This document shows, piece after piece, positions 1 to 9,033 of a stretch of DNA of 64,000 nt. Source of the stretch: Mucilaginibacter glaciei (GTDB taxonomy: Bacteria > Bacteroidota > Bacteroidia > Sphingobacteriales > Sphingobacteriaceae); NCBI RefSeq assembly GCF_014773245.1, contig NZ_JACWMX010000001.1, positions 496,001 through 560,000 on the forward strand, in the 5' to 3' direction. Both the position numbers and the translations under genes were made by a program. Every line of letters begins with the position of its first letter. The first letter of the stretch is position 1. The notes below the pieces were generated by a model. The model was not told the origin of the DNA. It worked only from the letters and a program-made list of their open reading frames with translations, and did no database searches.

Positions 1-786
1 ATCGTGGTAAAAAATTTTTGTAGCGCTCCTGAAATCGAAAAGTTATATAGCACTGCCGTAAATGATGATGCCATGCGCAAAAACGCGCTCGATCTTAACG
101 ATCAGAGTGGCAAAAAAACGCGTTTGTCACTTTGGTTTACGCCGGGTAACGATGTTTTTGGCTATTTGACCAGAGCGGAGCGGATGATAGGCCCTGTTGG
201 GCAATTATTAGATGGCAATGCGCACGTATGCCACTTCCACTCAAAATTGATGCAAAAGGAACCTAAGGTTGGCGGTGCATGGGAGTGGCATCAGGACTAT
301 GGCTACTGGTACAAAAATCAATTCATGTTTCCTGATCAGTTGATGAGCGTAATGGTGGCACTTACCGATGCTAACCAGCAAAACGGCTGCCTGCAGGTCA
401 TTAAAGGCTCGCACAAGTTGGGACGCATAAATCATGGTTTTAGCGGCGAGCAGGTGGGTGCAGATATGACAATGGTGAATAATGCTCTGGAAACGATGGA
501 ACTGATCTATTGCGAGCTGAAAGCCGGTGATGCCTTGTTTTTTCATAGTAACCTTTTACACCGCTCTGAGGCAAACCTTTCGGATCATCCGCGCTGGTCT
601 ATCATCAGTTGCTATTCGCTGCAAAGCAATCTGGCTTATAACGAAACGTCTACTTCATGGAAAACCCCGGTAGATGTAGTGCCCGATGAAGCTATTTTAG
701 AATGGGATGCAGGGTCGCTTTCCAACAACGATTTCCTGGCAAAAGAGAATGATCCGGCTTTGAAAGAAACAGGCTGGGAGAAATAG
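1..786 (+). CDS. Phytanoyl-CoA dioxygenase (PhyH) family protein, 5' end cut off
   Basis: Non-haem Fe(II)/2-oxoglutarate oxygenase of the PhyH family; substrate unknown. The reading frame is open to base 1 (the residues before the first GTG read I-V-V-K-N-F, as in the usual GYIVVKNF start of PhyH proteins), so the true start lies upstream and the GTG at position 4 is not the start. Counting from that GTG, the facial triad is visible as H96-x-D98 (WHQDYG) and H186 (LLHRSEAN), with R197 placed to bind 2-oxoglutarate. The family usually has 250-300 residues, so only a short N-terminal piece is missing. It converges with the GH92 gene, with 52 bases between the two stop codons. PhyH proteins in bacteria hydroxylate many small molecules, so the exact role is open. 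Confidence 0.85.
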   Translation: MVVKNFCSAPEIEKLYSTAVNDDAMRKNALDLNDQSGKKTRLSLWFTPGNDVFGYLTRAERMIGPVGQLLDGNAHVCHFHSKLMQKEPKVGGAWEWHQDYGYWYKNQFMFPDQLMSVMVALTDANQQNGCLQVIKGSHKLGRINHGFSGEQVGADMTMVNNALETMELIYCELKAGDALFFHSNLLHRSEANLSDHPRWSIISCYSLQSNLAYNETSTSWKTPVDVVPDEAILEWDAGSLSNNDFLAKENDPALKETGWEK

Positions 787-838
787 TCAGTAAAGATAAA
801 GGTAAAAAGGATAAATACAAGGGAGCACTGTTCACTCA

Positions 839-3800
839 CTACTCCACTGTTATTTCATCTGCAAAAATGTATGACGGGCTGCCTTTACTCTCGTGCCAGT
901 CGGGTAGGAGGCCGTATTGTTTAGCTATCACTTTAATATAACGGGCGCGTGCATTTAACGGTGCAATATACTGTTGCGTTTGCGGCTCCTGTTCCTTTAC
1001 GTCTATCTTGCTCTCAACTGTTGTGGCCAGTTTGTAATTCTTTCCATCGTCAGATAACCAGTACTGCACGGCCTTTGGGAATACTATCCATGAACGGGTA
1101 TCTTGTAGAGCGCCTAAGCCTACTTGCTTAACCGTTTTTATTTGCCCCATATCTATTATCGCCTCCAGATCCTTACCCTGGTAGCCCTGCCAGTTGCCAA
1201 GGCGCCAGTTGGCTGTGCCATGAATGCCATTTATCAGCGTCTCGTCGCCCTGCGCTGAATAATTTGGCAGATATTTGTTGGTTAGCGAAATTTTTAGATC
1301 GCCACGTATCTTGATGAATTTCGCCTCATCTAAAAAACTAGTTTTTCCATTGCTAACAGCTATAGCCTTAACCGTTGTGTTTGATGAGATGATGAGTTTT
1401 TGCATGTAAAGTGCGGAATTTACAGTAGGGGTGCTGCCATCTGTGGTGTAATAGATCCTGGCCAAACTATCTGCGCATTTAATGTCAATGCTGATGGCTT
1501 GTTTAAAGGTTTTTACGCCTGAGATAATGTAAGGGTTAGGGACTATCAGTTCATCCGTGATCTTTGAGGTTGGTTTTTCCAAATCTTGTACAAAAAGTTT
1601 ATTGGCCAGCCGTCCGGTAAAAACTTCAAAGTCGCCGCCTTTAGCTATAGTCTCATAATCCAAATACAGTTTATCGTAGCTCTTTTTATCCAGGTTCATA
1701 CCTTGCAGGTACACGTTTTGGCGGCTAACTGTAGCACCGGGGTTGCCTACCGTAAAACGTTTGCCGTTCTCTAAACTGATAGTAATGTTTTCGAACTGCG
1801 GTATCCCTATCTGGAATTGCTGCTGCCCTGGCGAAGTATTATAAAAGCCCAAACAGCTCATTACATACCAGGCAGACATTTGCCCGCAATCTTCATTGCC
1901 CGATAAGCCGTCGGGAGCAGCGGAATACTGGTCGTTTATGATTTTGTTAACGTAATATTGTGTTTTATCAGGGGCGTCTGTAAAGTTATACAGGTAAGCG
2001 ATGTGGTGGCTGGGTTCATTACCGTGTGCGTACTGCCCAATAAGGCCGGTCACATCGTCCTGTTGGCGTCCGCTCAGTTTAGCATTAGTACTAAATAATT
2101 CATCCAGCTTAAGCTCAAAATTTAACTTGCCGCCCATTGATTTTATCAAGCCCTCGACATCCTGCGGAACTAGAAACGAGTACTGCCAAGCGTTGCCTTC
2201 CGTATAGTTGCTGTTGATCTCGGTAGGCTCGAACGGTTCGTACCAGCCGCCGTTATCGCGGGCCTGCATAAAGCCATTTTGGTTGTTATGAACGTTTTTC
2301 CAGTATTGCGCCCGCTTTATGTATTCGCTATAATCTTGTGGCTTGTTCAGCATTTTAGCCATTTGTGCAATACACCAATCGTCATAGGCGTACTCTAATG
2401 TTTTAGACACCGACTCATGTTCTACGTCGGCATTTACAGCCCCGGTTTTTCGGTAGTTATCCAGCCCGAACTGATTGCGGTTAACGGCAGCCTTCATAGC
2501 CATAAAAGCCTTTTCGGCATCGAAATCGCGGATGCCTTTCGCATAGGCATCAACAATTACCGGGATAGAATGGTTGCCTACCATGCAAAAGGTTTCGTTT
2601 GATGCCAGTGGCCATATCGGTAACAGTTTACCTTGATCATACATCGCCAAAAAACTTTTTATAAAATCAAGGGTGCGCTTGCGGTCTATCAGCGTGAGCA
2701 AGGGGTTCTCGGCCCTGAAGGTATCCCACAGGGAAAACACAGTATAGTAATTAAAGCCTGTTGCCGTATGGATCTGCTGGTCCATACCCCGGTATTGCCC
2801 ATCCACATCATTATAAATATTAGGGGCAAGCATGCAATGGTATAAGGCAGAGTAGAAGATGATTTGCTTATTTTTAGCGTTATCCGGCGTGGCGATCTTT
2901 TTAGGAGCCGGGCCGGTTGGATAACCGTAACTGTTATAGCGGCTATCGGCTTGTTGTTGTGAAACGGGCGGCGAGCCGCCCTCTACCTGGATTTTGTTGA
3001 GTTCGGTATTCCATAAAGCCTTTGTAGCTTTGGCGATTTTTTTAAAGTCGAAATCAGGCACTTCGCTATCTAAATTCTTTAGTGCTCCTTCGGTACTTAC
3101 GGCAGATATCCCCACTTTTGAAATCACATCTCCGGGGTTATCAAACTGCACAAACATCTTTACGTTTTTACCCTGCACCTTTTTTTCACCGGGCTGCAAT
3201 TGGTCATCCGATGCAATGCCGTAGCTTTTAAAAGGTTTGGAGAATTTAGCATAAAAATAAAGGTATTGATCTGAAGCCCATGATTTTGACCTGCGGAAAC
3301 CACGGATCTCGCGGTCGTTTACCACTTCTATCCATGAGTCCAACACTTGGTCGCGGTGTTGCAGGTCAATAATGATATTGGCCTCGGGCGTGTTTGGATA
3401 TTCATATTTATGCACACCAACGCGGGTAGTAGCGGTTAACTCAACGCCGATGTTATATTTGTCGAGCTTGGTTTTATAATAACCGGGCGAGGCCTCTTCA
3501 TTCTTTTTTTTAAAACCAGAGCGGTAATCTTTATTGCTGAATTGTGGTGTGCCGGTAGTAGGCATAAATAGTACGTCGCAATAATCTGCTATGCCGGTGC
3601 CGCTTAAATGCGTGTGCGAAAAGCCGTAAACCGTGGTGTCTGAATAGTGATAGCCCGATGAACCATCCCAGCCTTCCAGCCGGGTATCGGGGCTTAGCTG
3701 AACCATGCCGAATGGGGCTACAGCACCGGGATAAGTATGCCCGTGGCCACCGGTACCAATAAACGGATTAACATATTGGGAAAGATCCTTAAGTTTTAGT

Positions 3801-3883
3801 GGTTTTTCTTTTTTTTGTGCGAATGCGCTAATGGTAAAAAGGATCGCAATTATAATAACGGTGCCACGTAAAATCAATCTCAT
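839..3883 (-). CDS. GH92 family alpha-mannosidase with C-terminal CHB_HEX and F5/8 type C domains
   Basis: Exported exo-alpha-mannosidase of glycoside hydrolase family 92, a calcium-dependent family widespread in Bacteroidota and acting on high-mannose glycans. The start is the ATG at 3883; the TTG one codon upstream gives nothing extra. Residues 1-22 form a signal peptide ending AFAQ. The GH92 N-terminal motif YVNPFIGTGGHGHTYPG lies near residue 38, EGNAWQY near 550 carries the expected general acid Glu, and GNEDCGQMSAWY near 655 carries the expected base carboxylates. After about residue 760 come a chitobiase/hexosaminidase C-terminal type fold (YYTTDGSTPT near 805) and, to the end, a discoidin-like F5/8 type C domain (TANWRLGNWQGYQG). 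At 1014 residues it is longer than the usual 700-780 because of these two domains. It stands alone with no SusC/SusD pair nearby. Confidence 0.92.
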   Translation of the reverse strand: MRLILRGTVIIIAILFTISAFAQKKEKPLKLKDLSQYVNPFIGTGGHGHTYPGAVAPFGMVQLSPDTRLEGWDGSSGYHYSDTTVYGFSHTHLSGTGIADYCDVLFMPTTGTPQFSNKDYRSGFKKKNEEASPGYYKTKLDKYNIGVELTATTRVGVHKYEYPNTPEANIIIDLQHRDQVLDSWIEVVNDREIRGFRRSKSWASDQYLYFYAKFSKPFKSYGIASDDQLQPGEKKVQGKNVKMFVQFDNPGDVISKVGISAVSTEGALKNLDSEVPDFDFKKIAKATKALWNTELNKIQVEGGSPPVSQQQADSRYNSYGYPTGPAPKKIATPDNAKNKQIIFYSALYHCMLAPNIYNDVDGQYRGMDQQIHTATGFNYYTVFSLWDTFRAENPLLTLIDRKRTLDFIKSFLAMYDQGKLLPIWPLASNETFCMVGNHSIPVIVDAYAKGIRDFDAEKAFMAMKAAVNRNQFGLDNYRKTGAVNADVEHESVSKTLEYAYDDWCIAQMAKMLNKPQDYSEYIKRAQYWKNVHNNQNGFMQARDNGGWYEPFEPTEINSNYTEGNAWQYSFLVPQDVEGLIKSMGGKLNFELKLDELFSTNAKLSGRQQDDVTGLIGQYAHGNEPSHHIAYLYNFTDAPDKTQYYVNKIINDQYSAAPDGLSGNEDCGQMSAWYVMSCLGFYNTSPGQQQFQIGIPQFENITISLENGKRFTVGNPGATVSRQNVYLQGMNLDKKSYDKLYLDYETIAKGGDFEVFTGRLANKLFVQDLEKPTSKITDELIVPNPYIISGVKTFKQAISIDIKCADSLARIYYTTDGSTPTVNSALYMQKLIISSNTTVKAIAVSNGKTSFLDEAKFIKIRGDLKISLTNKYLPNYSAQGDETLINGIHGTANWRLGNWQGYQGKDLEAIIDMGQIKTVKQVGLGALQDTRSWIVFPKAVQYWLSDDGKNYKLATTVESKIDVKEQEPQTQQYIAPLNARARYIKVIAKQYGLLPDWHESKGSPSYIFADEITVE

Positions 3884-3935
3884 CAAAAATCCCGGTTAAT
3901 AATTTATTAACGCAAAATACTAAGATTTATTTATA

Positions 3936-4046
3936 GATGTGCAAATATGCGGATGTGCAAATGTGCAGAGGTTTTTAGATGTGTGGATATGCAGATGAGG
4001 ATTGATGTGCGAGTAAGCAAATATGCGGTGTGCAGAAGATGAGGAC
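3936..4046. repeat. Degenerate tandem repeat, unit like GATGTGCAAATATGC
   Basis: The gap between the GH92 and omega-amidase genes is filled with imperfect copies of GATGTGCAAATATGC: variants such as GATGTGCAAATGTGCAG, GATGTGTGGATATGCAG, and GATGTGCGAGTAAGCAAATATGC follow one another. The same unit recurs at 62835-62930, nearly 59 kb away, also between genes. No open frame of note uses it. It looks like a dispersed family of short intergenic repeats; the function is unknown. Confidence 0.7.
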
Positions 4047-4097
4047 ATAATCCGCATTCTGTTAATTCTTAAATCCTGAAAATTCTGATTCAGACAA

Positions 4098-4877
4098 TCA
4101 GTCTACTATCTCAAACTTATCTGCATCCTTCAAAAAAGGCATAGCACGGCGCGCTTTTTTTACCTCATCGCCAATGATAGAGAAAGTATAAATATCTTCT
4201 TCGTCGCGTTTGTAATAAACCACGTTGCCATTAGGGTCAATACAGGTCGAGTCGCCGGAATGGTAAACCTCATTGCCATCGTGGCCAACACGGTTTACGC
4301 CTATCACATAGCTTTGGTTCTCAACTGCACGGGCGGGGATAAGGGTGCGCCAGTGCAAGGCGCGCCTCTCGGGCCAATTAGCTACGATCAGCAACAGGTC
4401 ATAATCTTCATTAACGTTACGCAACCATACCGGGAAACGCAAGTCATAGCAGATCATCGGGCAAATTTTCCAGCCTTTTAATTCTACGATCAGTTTTTTT
4501 GTACCTGCCGTGTAAGTTTCATTTTCTTTGCCTAAAGCAAAAAGGTGGCGTTTATCATAATGCTCATAACTACCGTCGGGGCGCATCCAGATTAACCGGT
4601 TATAGAATTTATCGTTTTCTTTAATAATCAGGGTGCCGGTTACTATGCAATTATATTTTTGGGCGGTGGTTTGCATCCACTTCATGGTTTTGCCACCCAT
4701 TGACTCGCCCAAAGCTTCGGCATTCATACTGAAGCCTGTATTAAACATTTCGGGCAGGATAATGAGGTTGGTTTTTTCCCGTATGCCGGATAATCGTAAG
4801 GTTATATTTTGCAGGTTCTTTTCTATGTTTTCCCAAAATAAGTAACCCTGGAATACGGTAATTTTCAGATTATCCAT
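4098..4877 (-). CDS. Nitrilase-family omega-amidase (YafV-like)
   Basis: Cytoplasmic carbon-nitrogen hydrolase, 259 residues. The Glu-Lys-Cys triad of the nitrilase superfamily is visible as E43 (LPEMFNTGF), K109 (YDKRHLF) and C143 (MICYDLRFP). The GFSMN stretch after the Glu motif and the overall length fit the YafV/Nit2 omega-amidase branch, which hydrolyses 2-oxoglutaramate and 2-oxosuccinamate. It lies 56 bases downstream of an aminotransferase of the YbdL/KAT type, on the same strand. Glutamine transamination by such an enzyme produces 2-oxoglutaramate, which the omega-amidase then removes, so the pair forms a glutamine transaminase-omega-amidase pathway. The branch assignment is by motif and context; other nitrilase substrates cannot be excluded. 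Confidence 0.87.
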   Translation of the reverse strand: MDNLKITVFQGYLFWENIEKNLQNITLRLSGIREKTNLIILPEMFNTGFSMNAEALGESMGGKTMKWMQTTAQKYNCIVTGTLIIKENDKFYNRLIWMRPDGSYEHYDKRHLFALGKENETYTAGTKKLIVELKGWKICPMICYDLRFPVWLRNVNEDYDLLLIVANWPERRALHWRTLIPARAVENQSYVIGVNRVGHDGNEVYHSGDSTCIDPNGNVVYYKRDEEDIYTFSIIGDEVKKARRAMPFLKDADKFEIVD

Positions 4878-4933
4878 AATTGAATTTTAATTTTCGGCAA
4901 TAATTAAATTATACGTAAATATTTGCTGTACGG

Positions 4934-6079
4934 TTAAACCTTCGTCAATCTATCAACGGCTTTATCCAGTGTTTCTTGCCTTTTAGCAAAACAAAATCGC
5001 AGGATATGCCTGTCGATACCCTTGCGATAGAAGGCTGATACCGGTATGGCAGCCACCCCGGTTTCCATTGTCAGCCTAACAGCAAAGTCGGTATCTTTTT
5101 CGTCAGTAACGTTATCATAAGCTACTGATTGGAAGTATGATCCCGAGCATGGTAATAATTCAAAGCGGGTTTGTTCTAATCCTTTACGAAAGTAATCGCG
5201 TTTTTCCTGGAAAAAATCAGGCAGGCTTAGATAAGTGTTTTCGTCTTTCAAATATTCGGCAATAGCATGCTGTATGGGTGCGTTTACACTAAATACCAAA
5301 AACTGGTGAATCTTTCTGAACTCCTGCATCAAATAAGCAGGAGCAAGGCAATAGCCCATTTTCCAACCGGTGGCGTGAAACGTTTTCCCGAACGAGGATA
5401 CGATGAAACTCCGTTGCTGCAATTCGGGATAGCGGGCCATGCTGTGATGTGTTTGGCCATCGTAGATGAGGTGCTCATAAACCTCGTCACTCAAAATCAA
5501 AATGTCTTGATTTTTTACTAACGCGCTTAATTCGTCGATATCTTCTTTAGTCAGTATAGTAGCGGTTGGGTTATGCGGGGAGTTGAGGATGATCATTTTT
5601 GTTTTATTATTGATCAGCCTCTTTACCATATCCCAGGCTATACGATAATTAGGCGGTTCTAACTCTAATGATTTCACTACGCCACCCATGAGCTTAATGG
5701 CGGGGGCATAGCAGTCATAAGCAGGCTCAAATATGATAACCTCATCATTGGGATGAATAACCGCGCTAATGGCTGTAAAAATGGCTTGTGTACCACCGGC
5801 GGTGACGGTGATCTCCAATTCGGGATCGTAAACGGCACCGTATAATTTTTCGGTTTTTATGGCTATCTGCTCACGCAATGCCATTAAGCCGGGCATTGGG
5901 GCGTATTGATTGTGCCCGTTTTGCATCGCCTTGTTTACAAGTTCGATTAACTGCGGCGAGCAGTCATAATCCGGGAAGCCTTGTGATAAGTTAATGGCGC
6001 CAACCTCATTTGCCAAAGCCGACATGACGGTAAATATAGTTGTGCCGGTTTGGGGTAGTTTTGAAATTACAGGTATCAT
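4934..6079 (-). CDS. Class I/II PLP aminotransferase (YbdL/kynurenine aminotransferase type)
   Basis: Fold-type I PLP-dependent aminotransferase of 381 residues. Visible PLP contacts are N170 (NSPHNP), D198 (LSDEVYEH), the Schiff-base lysine K232 (SSFGKTFHATGWK), and R361 (ILRFCFAK) for the substrate carboxylate. The N-terminal INLSQGFPDYD and the GKTFHATGWKMGY stretch match the methionine/glutamine-preferring YbdL and KAT/GTK family. YbdL-type enzymes accept methionine and glutamine, including for salvage of 2-oxo-4-methylthiobutyrate. The adjacent omega-amidase supports the glutamine side of the reaction. The ATG at 6079 is a good start because the family N-terminus follows at once. Confidence 0.9.
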   Translation of the reverse strand: MIPVISKLPQTGTTIFTVMSALANEVGAINLSQGFPDYDCSPQLIELVNKAMQNGHNQYAPMPGLMALREQIAIKTEKLYGAVYDPELEITVTAGGTQAIFTAISAVIHPNDEVIIFEPAYDCYAPAIKLMGGVVKSLELEPPNYRIAWDMVKRLINNKTKMIILNSPHNPTATILTKEDIDELSALVKNQDILILSDEVYEHLIYDGQTHHSMARYPELQQRSFIVSSFGKTFHATGWKMGYCLAPAYLMQEFRKIHQFLVFSVNAPIQHAIAEYLKDENTYLSLPDFFQEKRDYFRKGLEQTRFELLPCSGSYFQSVAYDNVTDEKDTDFAVRLTMETGVAAIPVSAFYRKGIDRHILRFCFAKRQETLDKAVDRLTKV

Positions 6080-6150
6080 TAAAGGCTAAATTAGCCAAAA
6101 AATAGAACAGAGCCGTATTTGTTGAAAAAATGAATATGCTACTACACTAC

Positions 6151-7398
6151 TTAATCCACGTTCCAAAACTTATCTGCATTGTTGGTACGGTACCAAATTA
6201 TCTTTGTGCCCGTTGCTTTTTTTGTACTGACGGATATCTGTGGTGTTTGCAAAAAATAATCTAACGGCAGCAAACTCACATAACTAACCTCCTTGTTTTT
6301 GCCGGGTGTTTGATAGTCATATTCGCTTTTAAGCGGGCTGTACATCATGTAAAGATTTTTAGCCATATACCTGTAAAGATAATCCTCTTTTTTAACTGCC
6401 ATTCTATTGTTCCAATTGGCATCGGTGTTTATGGCGAGTGGTTTGTTAGTCACCAAATACTCGCGCACCTCTTGTATACTTAGTATTTCGCCTTTATCAT
6501 CAGTTACATAAGCGTTATTTGTAGGGTCTACCCAGATCCATTTATGTTTGGCGGATACATATACTACATTGATCACATGAGAATCGAAATCCCTTTTTAA
6601 ACTATCTTTTGGAAAGCAATAAACTTTGCGTGTTTTCCAGCCCATTGCCAAATAGCAATCCTGCAATACCGAGGCTAATTCGCCGCACGATACGCCTACC
6701 TTGCGCGCTTTAGCCGCACCTATTATTTCGTCGGCGTTGATGAGTGTTATGCCGCTTTCGTGCTGCCCGTCGTGGTTAACGGAATTGTGTACCCAATGCA
6801 AAATGTTTAGCATTTTTGAAACTTCGGTACCTGTACCTGCAACCGAGTCCAGTTTTAATTTCTTACGAAGTGTTACCAACTCTGGCGCATTGGCCTGTTG
6901 GTAACTAAAAGCAGGGATAGCCCGCCTCTCCGCGTTATTATATTTGCCGGCCTTTTGCAAAATATACATGTAATCGGTAGTAGCTCGGATGCGTTCTGCA
7001 AGGCCTTGAAATTTTACATCATCCCTTATAGTAGCAAAATCGCTGTCCTCCAGTAAGTGTTTGTAATTTTGGTAACCCTTAACAATGGCACTATCCAGGT
7101 ATTGTAACGCATCGGCTTTTTGGTTTATTAGCGCATAAACGCAGCTTAAATTGTAATAAGCACCTAACAAGTTTCCCTGGTAATAAACCTTGTCTTCCTT
7201 ATTTAAGGTTTTATATCTTCCCGCAAAAACCGCGACTATTTTTCTCGCGCCTTCGGCATCGCGGCTATCGTATGCTTTTTGTAAAAGGTCGCTTTGTTTT
7301 TGCGCGTAAGGGGTAAACTGTTTTTGCGATTCCGTTTGTGCAAATAAAGTGCCTGCGGTGTAAAGGCTAAAGACTAATAAAAGGCAATAAAACTTCAT
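6151..7398 (-). CDS. Exported protein with transglutaminase-like domain
   Basis: 415 residues with a signal peptide (residues 1-20, ending LFAQ). The first 130 or so residues are helical and repeat-like (YYNLSCVYALINQKADALQYLDSAI resembles a TPR repeat, followed by a region with DVKF as in other TPR tails). The C-terminal half has a transglutaminase/cysteine-protease core: C238 (VSCGELASVLQ), H274 (FDSHVINVVY) and D291 (WVDPTNNA) form the expected Cys-His-Asp triad. It probably acts in the periplasm or at the surface; a peptidase or a crosslinking role cannot be told apart by sequence. It sits between the aminotransferase and the small exported protein without close coupling. Confidence 0.75.
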   Translation of the reverse strand: MKFYCLLLVFSLYTAGTLFAQTESQKQFTPYAQKQSDLLQKAYDSRDAEGARKIVAVFAGRYKTLNKEDKVYYQGNLLGAYYNLSCVYALINQKADALQYLDSAIVKGYQNYKHLLEDSDFATIRDDVKFQGLAERIRATTDYMYILQKAGKYNNAERRAIPAFSYQQANAPELVTLRKKLKLDSVAGTGTEVSKMLNILHWVHNSVNHDGQHESGITLINADEIIGAAKARKVGVSCGELASVLQDCYLAMGWKTRKVYCFPKDSLKRDFDSHVINVVYVSAKHKWIWVDPTNNAYVTDDKGEILSIQEVREYLVTNKPLAINTDANWNNRMAVKKEDYLYRYMAKNLYMMYSPLKSEYDYQTPGKNKEVSYVSLLPLDYFLQTPQISVSTKKATGTKIIWYRTNNADKFWNVD

Positions 7399-7416
7399 AA
7401 AGATTGATCGTAATAG

Positions 7417-7935
7417 TTACAAGCCCAACAGCCTTTTCTTTTGGGCATCGTATTCGGCTTGCGTTATCGCACCGGCGTCTAATAGCTTTTTCAATTTTAA
7501 GATCTCGTCGGCGACGCTCAATGTTTGGGTGGTGCCTGAAGCGGCTTTATCATTACAGGGCAGCACTTCGCAGGTTTGTATGGCATCATCAATAGTGAGA
7601 TTAATATTTAAAGGCGCATCTGCCTTTACAACAAACGTTATTTTTTGCGCGCCGTTGATCTTTGACGATTTGATATTCTTGATTACAACGGCGGTATTGG
7701 CATACGTTTTATCGATATTGAGTTGGTCGCCCCGTTGCTGTTTATGAGCCAGGAATGCACCAATGCCACCCATTTGCATATAATTGAAGGAGCCGTTAGG
7801 GGCCGACCCGCGACCAAGCTTTACAGTGTCGCCAATTTTATAGTTAACGCCGTTTGTGGCTTTATATTCTGTCAGCTTTTGTGCATAACCCTTAAGCGAT
7901 ACGATGAGCAATATAAATAAGAGTGCTTTTTTCAT
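7417..7935 (-). CDS. Exported SHOCT-domain protein
   Basis: 172 residues from the ATG at 7935; the open frame extends 18 codons further upstream but only this ATG places a signal peptide (KKALLFILLIVSLKGYAQ) at the N-terminus. The final 30 residues (EILKLKKLLDAGAITQAEYDAQKKRLLGL) match the SHOCT short C-terminal domain, an oligomerisation motif found at the end of many bacterial membrane or secreted proteins. The middle part is not recognised. It is 18 bases upstream of the transglutaminase-like gene on the same strand, so the two are probably cotranscribed. Confidence 0.75.
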   Translation of the reverse strand: MKKALLFILLIVSLKGYAQKLTEYKATNGVNYKIGDTVKLGRGSAPNGSFNYMQMGGIGAFLAHKQQRGDQLNIDKTYANTAVVIKNIKSSKINGAQKITFVVKADAPLNINLTIDDAIQTCEVLPCNDKAASGTTQTLSVADEILKLKKLLDAGAITQAEYDAQKKRLLGL

Positions 7936-8060
7936 TTGAGTGATATGGAGTGGTGTTAGGTTAGTGCCATAAATATAAGAATAAAGCAATATTATTTTGT
8001 ACAGCTAATTTATTAAAGCTTAACATTCCTTGTTTTAGGGCTAATAACTAACTTAGTAAA

Positions 8061-9032
8061 ATGAAATTTTTTAAGCCCCTTTTTGCTGTTTTAATAATTG
8101 CTTCTGCTGTTTCCTGTAACTCAACTAAAACGCCGGGCATACCTACCGTTGGATTTATAGATGCCTTTGAAGATGCAACCATATCTCAGGCAAAAACAGG
8201 TTTTACAGACGCCCTGAAAAAGAACGGTTACAGCGAAGAACAAAATAATATCAAGATAGATTACCGCAACGCACAGGGTAGTATCCCTACGCTTACGCAG
8301 ATAGTGAACTACTTTGTATCGGAAAAGGTAGACCTGCTGGCAACTTCAACCACGCTATCTACCGTAGCTGCAATACAAAAAACTAAGACTATCCCTATCT
8401 TCCAGATGGTGTCACCAACGCCCGCTCGCATGAAGGTGATGGATGCTAACGGTAAAGTCCCCTCAAACCTTTACGGTACAATGGAAGATTTGAATTATAT
8501 CGATACTTCTTTCGCCATTATTCCCAAATTATTAAAGCCTAAAAACGGGCAACTAACGGTTGGTATGATCTTTAATCAGTCGGAGCCACAATCTGCAGAT
8601 GCTTTGGAGCGGATAAAGGGATTGGCGGCCAAGCTTAATATCAAAATCATCGCCTTGCCATTAAATTCATCTGCCGATGCACAACTGGTTACCCAGGCAT
8701 TGCTTAATAAAAACATCGATGCATTTTTTGCCAACCCTGATAATACCGTATTTGCCGCTTTTGAAACTATCCTAAAAAGCTGTAACGAAAAGAATGTTCC
8801 CATATTTACCAGCGAGGCTGGTTTAGTACAGCGCGGGGCGGTGGCTGCCTTTGGCGCCGATATTTACCAATGGGGTTATCAAAGTGGTTTACAGGCGGCA
8901 CAGTTTTTAAAAACGCACAAAACCGATGGCATTAAACTGGAGATGGTTAAAGTGCGTAAACGTGTTTACAATGCCGGGGCTGCAAAAAAGTATCAAATCA
9001 CTATACCCGATGGGTTTGAAGCTGTAAAATAA
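8061..9032 (+). CDS. ABC transporter substrate-binding lipoprotein (TrpX-like)
   Basis: 323 residues, signal peptide with lipobox ending SAVSC (C19), so a lipoprotein. The fold is the periplasmic binding protein type 1 of the ABC_sub_bind family (VGFIDAFEDATISQAKTGFTDALKKNGY; VDLLATSTTLSTVAAIQ; IPIFTSEAGLVQRGAVAAFGADIYQWGYQ spread along its length). In Firmicutes relatives (TrpX, YhaP-type operons) such proteins bind tryptophan or tyrosine. Gene order binding protein, permease, ATPase with one base between this stop and the permease ATG shows a translationally coupled importer. The ligand here is inferred only from the family. Confidence 0.88.
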   Translation: MKFFKPLFAVLIIASAVSCNSTKTPGIPTVGFIDAFEDATISQAKTGFTDALKKNGYSEEQNNIKIDYRNAQGSIPTLTQIVNYFVSEKVDLLATSTTLSTVAAIQKTKTIPIFQMVSPTPARMKVMDANGKVPSNLYGTMEDLNYIDTSFAIIPKLLKPKNGQLTVGMIFNQSEPQSADALERIKGLAAKLNIKIIALPLNSSADAQLVTQALLNKNIDAFFANPDNTVFAAFETILKSCNEKNVPIFTSEAGLVQRGAVAAFGADIYQWGYQSGLQAAQFLKTHKTDGIKLEMVKVRKRVYNAGAAKKYQITIPDGFEAVK

Positions 9033-9033
9033 A

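Noticed and set aside
3936-4046. CRISPR array
   Set aside because: Units are imperfect, contiguous and without unique spacers; no cas genes in the window.
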